The notes under the pieces are model-generated. The model was not told the DNA's origin. It ran no database searches and saw nothing but the letters and a program-made list of their open reading frames with translations. A DNA stretch of 5,496 nt from Ferdinandcohnia sp036965165. Its GTDB lineage: Bacteria; Bacillota; Bacilli; Bacillales; Bacillaceae_L. This document shows positions 1 to 4,555 of this stretch, one piece after another (within the stretch, counting starts at the first letter, position 1; each line of letters opens with the position of its first letter). The position numbers and the translations under genes are program-made. The DNA lies in assembly GCF_036965165.1 (NCBI RefSeq), contig NZ_JBALOX010000112.1, forward strand, positions 1-5,496, given 5' to 3'.

Positions 1-31
1 TAACCACCCCTATTGGTGCGGCTGTTTATGT

Positions 32-1273
32 TTATAAATATACTTGTTGTTCTTCATTGAATCGAATCGGCGGAGTGGCGTATTCCTGTCGTAAAAGTTT
101 AGATCGAAGAGGTTCAGGAAATACAGCTAAATAGGTTTGGGCAGCCTTCCAATCGAGTGTAAAGAGTTCATCAGAAAATCCCGTCGCCTTTGACAGAATT
201 GGAAGTTCAATATCTTTTTTTACATGATTTAAATAGTTCTGTCCTTTTTGCGACATCCCAAGTAAGCGAATATAGGTCGCAACAGGGTTTTCATTTATAG
301 GTTTTAGCTGTTCCTTTGTTGTGTTTGTTAAGATGTGTACGCATAATCTTTGCAATCTTGTCCATGTGTACCGTTTTGTTTTAATTTTTTCCATAAAGTC
401 TTGGAAAGAAGTTGCTTCCGAAATATAAGTGAGTAACCTATTTTCAATTCCTTCTTCTGCTTCATATATATTTGCTAATTCAAAAGGTGTAGAAGTAAGT
501 AGTTTGTATTTTAATAATGTAAAATAGTCCTCCCACCGATGGAAAAGCTGATTCTCATCAAGATAAGATGAAAGCCATTTGGAAGTGGAAGGGGGAAGAT
601 AGTTTTTAATTTCTTCGATATTTTTTTCGGCAGAAAATAATGTTTTTCGAATGCTTGTTGCACTAGCAATGGATTCATGTGAAAATGTTTCGTCATGGTA
701 GCCAGCAGACGTCCTGGTGATGGTTTCAGCCTTAATTGTACTATTTTGGTCATGGATGGCTTTGACATAATGATAGCCCAAAATATTATTTGGTTTTGAC
801 AAATCCACGTATGTATCATGATTTGAAAGTGAAGAATAAGCAAGAGATGTTGCTTTTGGGTAGCTATAACCTTCTTTCAAATATTGCCGGGTTGTTTGAT
901 CATAAGTTAGTTGATTGTTTTTCAAAAATTCAACAGTTGATAGAAAATCGTCGATTGTCCCATTTTCACTCCCGAAACAAACTACTTCACAATGGAGAGT
1001 ACTTAGTAGGGAAATTGCTCCATTTGCAAAGTTTTGTGCTTTTTGAGTCGCAAATGCATAAGGCAATTCAATGACGATGTCAACGCCTGCTTCCAACGCC
1101 ATTCTCGTTCTTACCCATTTTGAAACTAAGGCAGGTTCTCCGCGTTGAAGGAAATTTCCGCTCATCACTGCAATCGTACAGTCCGCATTTGTCTTCCTTT
1201 TCGTTTCATCAAGATGGTACTTATGTCCGTTATGAAATGGATTATATTCAACAATTACACCAACAGCCTTCAT
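32..1273 (-). CDS. tmcAL: tRNA(Met) cytidine acetate ligase TmcAL (YlbM)
   Basis: The 413-residue product matches the usual length of this family (B. subtilis YlbM is about 415 residues). TmcAL uses ATP and acetate to make N4-acetylcytidine at the wobble position of elongator tRNA(Met), via an acetyl-adenylate, in the cytosol. The sequence shows the nucleotidyltransferase HxGH signature as HNGH (residues 14-17) in the N-terminal context VEYNPFHNGH, followed by MSGNFLQRGEPA (37-48), GSENG (101-105), PNNILG (161-166) and SATSIRK (204-210). The last of these resembles the second nucleotidyltransferase motif (xxSxIRK). The ATG at 1271-1273 follows AAAGGGTG on the minus strand at suitable spacing, and the stop is TAA. 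The gene diverges from ylbN. The reading frame is intact and all motifs are present, so I expect an active enzyme. Function is assigned by family recognition. Confidence 0.95.
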   Translation of the reverse strand: MKAVGVIVEYNPFHNGHKYHLDETKRKTNADCTIAVMSGNFLQRGEPALVSKWVRTRMALEAGVDIVIELPYAFATQKAQNFANGAISLLSTLHCEVVCFGSENGTIDDFLSTVEFLKNNQLTYDQTTRQYLKEGYSYPKATSLAYSSLSNHDTYVDLSKPNNILGYHYVKAIHDQNSTIKAETITRTSAGYHDETFSHESIASATSIRKTLFSAEKNIEEIKNYLPPSTSKWLSSYLDENQLFHRWEDYFTLLKYKLLTSTPFELANIYEAEEGIENRLLTYISEATSFQDFMEKIKTKRYTWTRLQRLCVHILTNTTKEQLKPINENPVATYIRLLGMSQKGQNYLNHVKKDIELPILSKATGFSDELFTLDWKAAQTYLAVFPEPLRSKLLRQEYATPPIRFNEEQQVYL

Positions 1274-1331
1274 CGTTTCACCCTTTTTTATTTTATTAAT
1301 GAATTTTAAATATCATTTTATTGGAAAAGCT

Positions 1332-1360
1332 GATATAGTAGAAAAGTATTTATACTCCAA
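1332..1360 (-). promoter_or_regulatory. Candidate sigma-A promoter for tmcAL
   Basis: On the minus strand TTGGAG (complement of 1355-1360) and TATATC (complement of 1332-1337) are separated by 17 bases, about 60 bases upstream of the tmcAL ATG. The match to consensus is moderate. A second possible pair in the same stretch begins with TTTACA, so the exact promoter is uncertain. Confidence 0.35.
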
Positions 1361-1365
1361 GTATA
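1345..1365. repeat. Alternating AGTAT/ATACT half-sites in a divergent promoter region
   Basis: AGTAT (1345-1349), ATACT (1352-1356) and AGTAT (1360-1364) follow one another in alternating orientation. The second pair forms a perfect 6-bp inverted repeat, TATACT-CCA-AGTATA (1351-1365). The array covers the candidate -35 of tmcAL and ends 16 bases before the -35 of ylbN, which would suit an operator. The sequence is AT-rich, so chance is a real alternative. Confidence 0.4.
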
Positions 1366-1381
1366 GTGTAAAGAAAAAATA

Positions 1382-1410
1382 TTGACAAATGTAATCTGCA
1401 AAGCTATAAT
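1382..1410 (+). promoter_or_regulatory. Perfect consensus sigma-A promoter for ylbN-rpmF
   Basis: TTGACA (1382-1387) and TATAAT (1405-1410) are separated by exactly 17 bases, a full match to the housekeeping consensus. Transcription would begin near 1417, leaving about 20 bases of leader before the TTG start of ylbN with its GAGGTGAT ribosome-binding site. High constitutive expression is expected, which fits an operon encoding a ribosomal protein. Confidence 0.88.
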
Positions 1411-1438
1411 TACCTTTGTTGCGTTCGAGGTGATTCAT

Positions 1439-1957
1439 TTGAAATGGACAATTAATCAATTAAATCAGTTGGCTCGAAAAGGTCTAATGATTGAAGAAAC
1501 TGTTGATGTAAAAGACTTAATGGAGTTCGATAATTCGATACGAGACATTTCACCGGTGCAAGTTACAGGCCGTGCTGATCTCAGCTCTACAAAGGCGAGC
1601 TTTCATATCACAATTTCAGGTTCAATGATTTTGCCTTGTTCTAGAACCTTGGTTGATGTGAAATTTCCATTTGAGATCCAAACAACTGAAACGTTTTTAC
1701 TTAGAGAGACATCTGATTATGATCTAGAATCGGAAGAGGATGTTTATCAAGTTCGAGGAGAAGTAATTGATTTACTTCCGCTAATCAAGGAAAATATTTT
1801 ACTTGAAATACCAATGCAGATTTTTTGTGATGATTCGAATTCTGAAGATGCAGCACCACAATCCGGACAAGATTGGGAAGTTATCACCGAAGATGACAGA
1901 AAGAACAAGATTGACCCCCGATTGGCAGGACTAGCAAAATTCTTTGAAGACGAATAA
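1439..1957 (+). CDS. ylbN: DUF177 / YceD family protein YlbN
   Basis: The start is TTG at 1439, giving 172 residues beginning MKWTINQLNQL, the length I recall for B. subtilis YlbN. The frame stays open upstream to 1382, but that extension begins inside the -35 box and spans the -10 box, so it cannot be translated from the promoter found there. GAGGTGAT (about 1427-1434) is well placed for the TTG. The family is recognised from the central segment LPCSRTLVDVKFPFEIQTTE (DUF177 pattern, with a Cys), the acidic stretch after it, and the C-terminal IDPRLAGLAKFFED, the typical DPR-W/L-x-x-L ending. DUF177/YceD genes sit immediately upstream of rpmF in many bacteria, and plant and bacterial members are linked to 23S rRNA accumulation. 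The molecular activity is not established. The gap to rpmF is 42 bases with no terminator, so the two genes are very probably cotranscribed. Confidence 0.92.
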   Translation: MKWTINQLNQLARKGLMIEETVDVKDLMEFDNSIRDISPVQVTGRADLSSTKASFHITISGSMILPCSRTLVDVKFPFEIQTTETFLLRETSDYDLESEEDVYQVRGEVIDLLPLIKENILLEIPMQIFCDDSNSEDAAPQSGQDWEVITEDDRKNKIDPRLAGLAKFFEDE

Positions 1958-1999
1958 AATCCATCTTGATCTATTTATTTTTTTAAGGAGGTGGGAATA

Positions 2000-2173
2000 A
2001 TGGCTGTACCTTTTAGAAGAACTTCTAAAACAAGAAAAAGATTACGTCGTACACATTTCAAATTACAAGTGCCAGGTATGGTGGCATGCCCAAACTGTGG
2101 TGAAATGAAATTAGCACACCGCGTATGTAAAGAATGCGGTAGTTACAAAGGAAAAGAAGTTGTTAGCAAATAA
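2000..2173 (+). CDS. rpmF: 50S ribosomal protein L32 (bL32)
   Basis: The 57-residue product begins MAVPFRRTSKTRKRLRRTH, the standard bL32 N-terminus, rich in basic residues that contact 23S rRNA. It has the zinc-type pair CPNC (residues 30-33) and CKEC (43-46), so this is the C+ zinc-binding form of L32. The start is ATG at 2000, eight bases after the near-perfect Shine-Dalgarno AAGGAGGTG (1985-1993). An in-frame GTG at 1991 lies inside that ribosome-binding site and is rejected. The gene is second in the ylbN-rpmF operon. The stop codon TAA lies in the loop of a 14-bp hairpin (see 2157-2189). Confidence 0.98.
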   Translation: MAVPFRRTSKTRKRLRRTHFKLQVPGMVACPNCGEMKLAHRVCKECGSYKGKEVVSK

Positions 2174-2189
2174 TTTTTGTTAACAACTT
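2157..2189 (+). other. 14-bp hairpin enclosing the rpmF stop codon
   Basis: Bases 2157-2170 (AAGTTGTTAGCAAA) pair with 2176-2189 (TTTGTTAACAACTT). There is one G-U pair and a five-base loop, TAATT, containing the rpmF TAA. There is no T-run after the right arm, so it is not a classical terminator as it stands. It could protect the 3' end of the message or be the remains of a terminator. The pairing is directly visible; the role is inferred. Confidence 0.55.
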
Positions 2190-2284
2190 AATCAAATTCG
2201 GCTTGGCGGATTTGTGTCCAGATTTTTATCGGGCTTGTCTCGATAGTTACCTTAAAAAATCTGAGTCATCCGCCGGTGGCTTAA
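2187..2284. repeat. Imperfect palindromic element, possible small intergenic repeat or structured RNA
   Basis: Nested arms are visible. GGCGGAT (2205-2211) pairs with ATCCGCC (2268-2274), CAGATTTTT (2219-2227) pairs with AAAAATCTG (2255-2263), and ATCGGG (2228-2233) pairs with CTCGAT (2239-2244, one G-U) around the loop CTTGT. The core has GC-rich ends unlike the surrounding AT-rich DNA, and no convincing gene. CTTAA occurs on both sides (2187-2191 and 2280-2284), which could be a 5-bp target duplication, although so short a match may be chance. Alternatives are a MITE-like repeat, a REP-type palindrome, or a cis-acting 3' UTR structure of rpmF mRNA. Confidence 0.5.
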
Positions 2285-2299
2285 CTTTGAAAAAGTTAA
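2281..2299 (+). other. Small hairpin just before the rpmF terminator
   Basis: TTAACTT (2281-2287) pairs with AAGTTAA (2293-2299) around the loop TGAAA. It overlaps the base of the following terminator stem by two bases. The stem is AT-only and weak, so it may be incidental. Confidence 0.3.
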
Positions 2300-2340
2300 A
2301 GCGTATCAACAACATTGTTGTTGGTACGCTTTTTATTTTG
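2298..2340 (+). terminator. Strong intrinsic terminator of the ylbN-rpmF operon
   Basis: AAAGCGTATCAACAAC (2298-2313) pairs with 2317-2332 around an ATT loop. The stem is 16 bp with a single U-G pair, and it runs directly into the T-rich tract TTTTTATTTT. It lies about 125 bases after the rpmF stop, an unusual distance, because the palindromic element sits between them. Confidence 0.9.
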
Positions 2341-2379
2341 TCCATAGTACAATAGAAGAAAAGGATAAAGGGGCAAGTT

Positions 2380-3144
2380 ATGTCGAAATACATAGTTGAA
2401 CGAGATGTACGGGGGACTGTTTGGTTTACAATCAATCGACCTGAAAAATGGAATGCGATTGATTTTGATGTAATGGATGGACTTTTACAGACGATCATAG
2501 AGGTAGAAAAGAACGAGGATGATCGGGTTTTAGTGATAACAGGAGCTGGACGAAAAGCGTTTTGCTCTGGCGGTGATTTATCGGTTTTTCAAAACCTTCA
2601 AACGGTAGAAGAAGCATATCATATGCTTAGCAAGATGGGCATGATTTTATACAAACTTGCGACCTTATCGAAACCAACTATCGCTCTATTGAATGGACTA
2701 GCAATTGGTGGTGGATGTGAGCTTGCAACGGCCTGTGACTATAGACTAGCATCCCGTGGAAGTAGATTTGGCTTTGTTCAAGGAAAACAAGGGATCACAA
2801 CAGGTTGGGGTGGTGCAACTATCCTACTAGATAGAATATCTATTGTTAATGCATATCACCTTCTAATGACAGGAGAAATTACTTCTGCTGAAGGCGGGAA
2901 AGAGCTTGGTTTTATTCAACATGTCCTGTCAGAGAATGATTCGAAGAGGGAGTGCGAAGAATTTATTGCCAACGAATTCTTACATACTACTAAAGTTGTA
3001 AAAGCTTATAAAAAGGTATTGAATAGAAAATGGGCAGCTTCAGCATTAAAGGAGAGAATGCTTGAAGAAATTGAGGAATGTTCGGCTTTGTGGACAACGG
3101 ATGAACATCTTGAAGCCGTTCGAAAAATCATGCAAAAAGAATAA
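2380..3144 (+). CDS. Enoyl-CoA hydratase/isomerase (crotonase) family protein
   Basis: The 254-residue length is typical of single-domain crotonases. These enzymes bind acyl-CoA and stabilise an enolate in an oxyanion hole, and act as hydratases, isomerases or decarboxylases. Visible motifs are the N-terminal INRPEKWNAID (18-28), the oxyanion-hole loop FCSGGDLS (61-68), and GLAIGGGCELATACDYRLAS (106-125) with the second oxyanion glycine and Glu114. Glu114 corresponds to the first catalytic Glu (Glu144 of rat mitochondrial hydratase). Twenty residues on, where classical hydratases have the second Glu (Glu164), this protein has Gln134. It also has GWGG (142-145) where most have GAGG. Exact substrate and reaction are therefore open: a decarboxylase-type or other activity is as likely as hydration. 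The start ATG follows AAAGGGG (2367-2373) by six bases. TACAAT (2348-2353) may be a -10 box, with no clear -35. There is no terminator before gerR, 82 bases downstream. Confidence 0.9.
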   Translation: MSKYIVERDVRGTVWFTINRPEKWNAIDFDVMDGLLQTIIEVEKNEDDRVLVITGAGRKAFCSGGDLSVFQNLQTVEEAYHMLSKMGMILYKLATLSKPTIALLNGLAIGGGCELATACDYRLASRGSRFGFVQGKQGITTGWGGATILLDRISIVNAYHLLMTGEITSAEGGKELGFIQHVLSENDSKRECEEFIANEFLHTTKVVKAYKKVLNRKWAASALKERMLEEIEECSALWTTDEHLEAVRKIMQKE

Positions 3145-3170
3145 TTATTTTCTTACTAGAGTGAGAGTAG

Positions 3171-3198
3171 TCTATCTTTTCTACTACATGCATATGTA
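3171..3198 (+). promoter_or_regulatory. Possible sigma-E-type promoter for gerR
   Basis: TCTATCT (3171-3177) and CATATGTA (3191-3198) are 13 bases apart and partly resemble the sigma-E -35 (ATATT-like) and -10 (CATACANT) elements. B. subtilis gerR belongs to the mother-cell sigma-E regulon, which prompted the search. The match is incomplete, so this is only a candidate. Confidence 0.3.
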
Positions 3199-3226
3199 TA
3201 AGTAAAAAAGTTTAGGAGGGAAAGAT

Positions 3227-3844
3227 ATGACTTCAACACGTCAAGATGCATGGAACCAAGATGAGGATTTATTCCTTGCTGAAGTAGTATTGCGCCACAT
3301 CCGAGAAGGTGGAACACAATTAGGTGCATTTGAAGAGGTAGGTCGATCACTATCTCGTACCGCAGCCGCCTGTGGTTTTAGATGGAATTCATATGTACGT
3401 AAACAATATAAATCCGGTATTGAACTAGCGAAAAAGCAGCGTAAAGAATTAAAGAAGCAAAATAACGGAGAACAGCTTCAGCAAAACCAATCAGAACTTG
3501 AAACTACTGAAATAACGAATAGCGCCTCACCTGAGCTACAATTAAGGGATATCATCCAATTCCTTGAAGAGTATGAGAAAACAGAAAATGAGCTTCAAAA
3601 CGTTGTCAAAGAAAATCAGAGCTTAAACAATCAAATAAGTAAGCTACAAGACCAAGTTAAAGATTTAAAGGCACAAAATAATACATTGGAAAATAATATT
3701 CAATTAATTGAGGAAGATTATAAGGCGTTGATTGAAATTATGGAACGCGCCCGTAAAATGGTGGTTCTACAAGAAGATGAACGTAGTAAAAAGGTAAAAT
3801 TTCAAATGGATCGAAATGGGAATCTTGAACGAGTTGAAAAATAA
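3227..3844 (+). CDS. gerR: RsfA-family sporulation transcription factor GerR (YlbO)
   Basis: The product has 205 residues. The N-terminal 60 form a Myb/SANT-like DNA-binding domain characteristic of RsfA-type regulators: DAWNQDEDLFLAEVVLRHI (7-25), then GAFEEVGRSLSRTAAACGFRWNSYVR (33-58), with conserved Trp9 and Trp53. A basic stretch follows (AKKQRKELKKQ, 68-78), then a polar Gln/Asn/Glu-rich linker. A long predicted coiled coil lies at about 107-176, with heptad-like Leu/Ile spacing, and would mediate oligomerisation. In B. subtilis the gene at this position is ylbO/gerR, a sigma-E-dependent regulator that modulates mother-cell genes for spore coat and germination properties. The position before a convergent ylbP supports orthology over the paralogue rsfA. 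ATG at 3227 follows AGGAGGG (3214-3220) by six bases. A shared terminator follows immediately. Confidence 0.9.
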   Translation: MTSTRQDAWNQDEDLFLAEVVLRHIREGGTQLGAFEEVGRSLSRTAAACGFRWNSYVRKQYKSGIELAKKQRKELKKQNNGEQLQQNQSELETTEITNSASPELQLRDIIQFLEEYEKTENELQNVVKENQSLNNQISKLQDQVKDLKAQNNTLENNIQLIEEDYKALIEIMERARKMVVLQEDERSKKVKFQMDRNGNLERVEK

Positions 3845-3846
3845 AA

Positions 3847-3882
3847 AAGAAAACAGCTGACATCATGTTCAGCTGTTTTCTT
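3847..3882. terminator. Bidirectional intrinsic terminator between gerR and ylbP
   Basis: AAGAAAACAGCTGA (3847-3860) pairs perfectly with 3869-3882 around the eight-base loop CATCATGT. The plus strand has TTTTCTT in the right arm. The minus strand reads TTTTCTTTTTTAT through the other arm, so both convergent genes can end here. Confidence 0.92.
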
Positions 3883-3892
3883 CATATATTAC

Positions 3893-4366
3893 TTAGTCGA
3901 TTTCATGTACACCGTCTGGGAACCAAAGAAGCGGGTTTTCCCCTAGGTCACGTTCCATGTTGTAAGCTGCGGGTATGAAACCCATTTTCTCCCAAAACTC
4001 AGAAGATTTTACACGCGGATTTGTTTTAATCGGTAGATTATAGGTTTTGGCATAATCCACTAATGCTTTTCCAAAGCCTTTTTTCTGATAATTTGGGAGA
4101 ACTTCAAGCTTCCATAGCTCTAAGTAGTCCTGTGCAGGCTCGAAATATTTGTTGAATTTTTTATCAACACGATAAAGGCTCATTCGCGCCACTAATTTAT
4201 CTCCAAAGAAAATGCCATAAAAAGGTGAAACGCTATCATTTTCGATAATATTTGATTCAAGGTCTTCAAGCATGGATAGCTCCTGGAGGCCATATTCCTT
4301 AAACTCTTTAAATTCTTCTAGTGTTTTATAGTTTACTAATAATTTCTCAACCTTAGCTGTATACAT
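3893..4366 (-). CDS. ylbP: GNAT-family N-acetyltransferase YlbP
   Basis: I place the start at ATG 4364-4366, giving 157 residues beginning MYTAKVEKLLVNYK, close to the roughly 160 residues of B. subtilis YlbP. On the minus strand AAGGGGGA (complement of 4373-4380) precedes it at good spacing. The frame continues up to 4435, but the extra 23 residues begin upstream of the likely -10 box. GNAT features visible are the central strands FYGIFFGDKLVARMSLY, then LEVLPNYQKKGFGKALVDYAK containing the acetyl-CoA pyrophosphate-binding loop QKKGFG (residues 94-99), and the C-terminal FWEKMGF, typical of the fold. The acceptor substrate is unknown, and the family is conserved in Bacillaceae at this locus. 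The gene converges with gerR and diverges from the biotin carboxylase gene. Confidence 0.9.
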   Translation of the reverse strand: MYTAKVEKLLVNYKTLEEFKEFKEYGLQELSMLEDLESNIIENDSVSPFYGIFFGDKLVARMSLYRVDKKFNKYFEPAQDYLELWKLEVLPNYQKKGFGKALVDYAKTYNLPIKTNPRVKSSEFWEKMGFIPAAYNMERDLGENPLLWFPDGVHEID

Positions 4367-4423
4367 TTGATATCCCCCTTGCGATTCTACTATGAAAAAT
4401 TGTTTTAATTTGATATTACATTC

Positions 4424-4429
4424 ATTATA
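4424..4429 (-). promoter_or_regulatory. -10 box of the likely ylbP promoter
   Basis: TATAAT on the minus strand (complement of 4424-4429) lies 57 bases upstream of the chosen ylbP ATG. TG is present one base before an overlapping TATATA, so an extended -10 is possible. No good -35 hexamer is seen at 16-18 bases, only an AT-rich stretch. Confidence 0.5.
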
Positions 4430-4463
4430 TAACAAACTAACAAAAAATTCTGTAGAAAAATAT

Positions 4464-4477
4464 AGAAAGCGTTTTCA
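4464..4477. promoter_or_regulatory. CcpA catabolite-responsive element (cre)
   Basis: AGAAAGCGTTTTCA matches the Bacillus cre consensus TGWAANCGNTNWCA at every specified position except the first. The other strand, TGAAAACGCTTTCT, matches except at the last. It lies between divergent ylbP and the biotin carboxylase gene, roughly 50 bases upstream of either predicted transcription start. CcpA could act from there as activator or repressor on one or both genes. Confidence 0.7.
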
Positions 4478-4514
4478 ATTCGGTGCAGGAATATGTAGAT
4501 AGCTGTAGAAATTA

Positions 4515-4520
4515 TATAAT
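4515..4520 (+). promoter_or_regulatory. -10 box of the likely biotin carboxylase promoter
   Basis: A perfect TATAAT lies 35 bases before the TTG start, so transcription would begin near 4527. The -35 position (about 4492-4497, TATGTA) is poor, suggesting either an activator-dependent or weak promoter. Confidence 0.45.
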
Positions 4521-4555
4521 GCACCTTTTATCTTTTGGCGAAAGGGGAAATGAGC

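Noticed and set aside
1..31. TAA at 1-3 as the stop of an upstream plus-strand gene, and CACC/GGTG (5-8 with 15-18) as a convergent terminator
   Set aside because: Only three bases of the supposed gene are visible, and the stem is four base pairs with no clean T-run. B. subtilis gene order makes an upstream convergent gene plausible, but the sequence here cannot show it.
511..1074. Open frames at 511-843 (minus) and 790-1074 (plus)
   Set aside because: Both lie wholly inside the intact tmcAL gene in other frames, lack ribosome-binding sites, and their products match no known family.
2247..2498. Minus-strand open frame across the terminator and start of the crotonase gene
   Set aside because: It runs through the palindromic element, the terminator and the crotonase ribosome-binding site, has no good ribosome-binding site of its own, and has no recognisable domain.
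3162..3184. AGTAG/CTACT stem as a terminator after the crotonase gene
   Set aside because: The stem is five base pairs with a ten-base loop and no following T-tract.
3156..3350. Minus-strand open frame over the gerR leader and N-terminus
   Set aside because: It is antisense to the conserved Myb-like domain of gerR and has no family resemblance.
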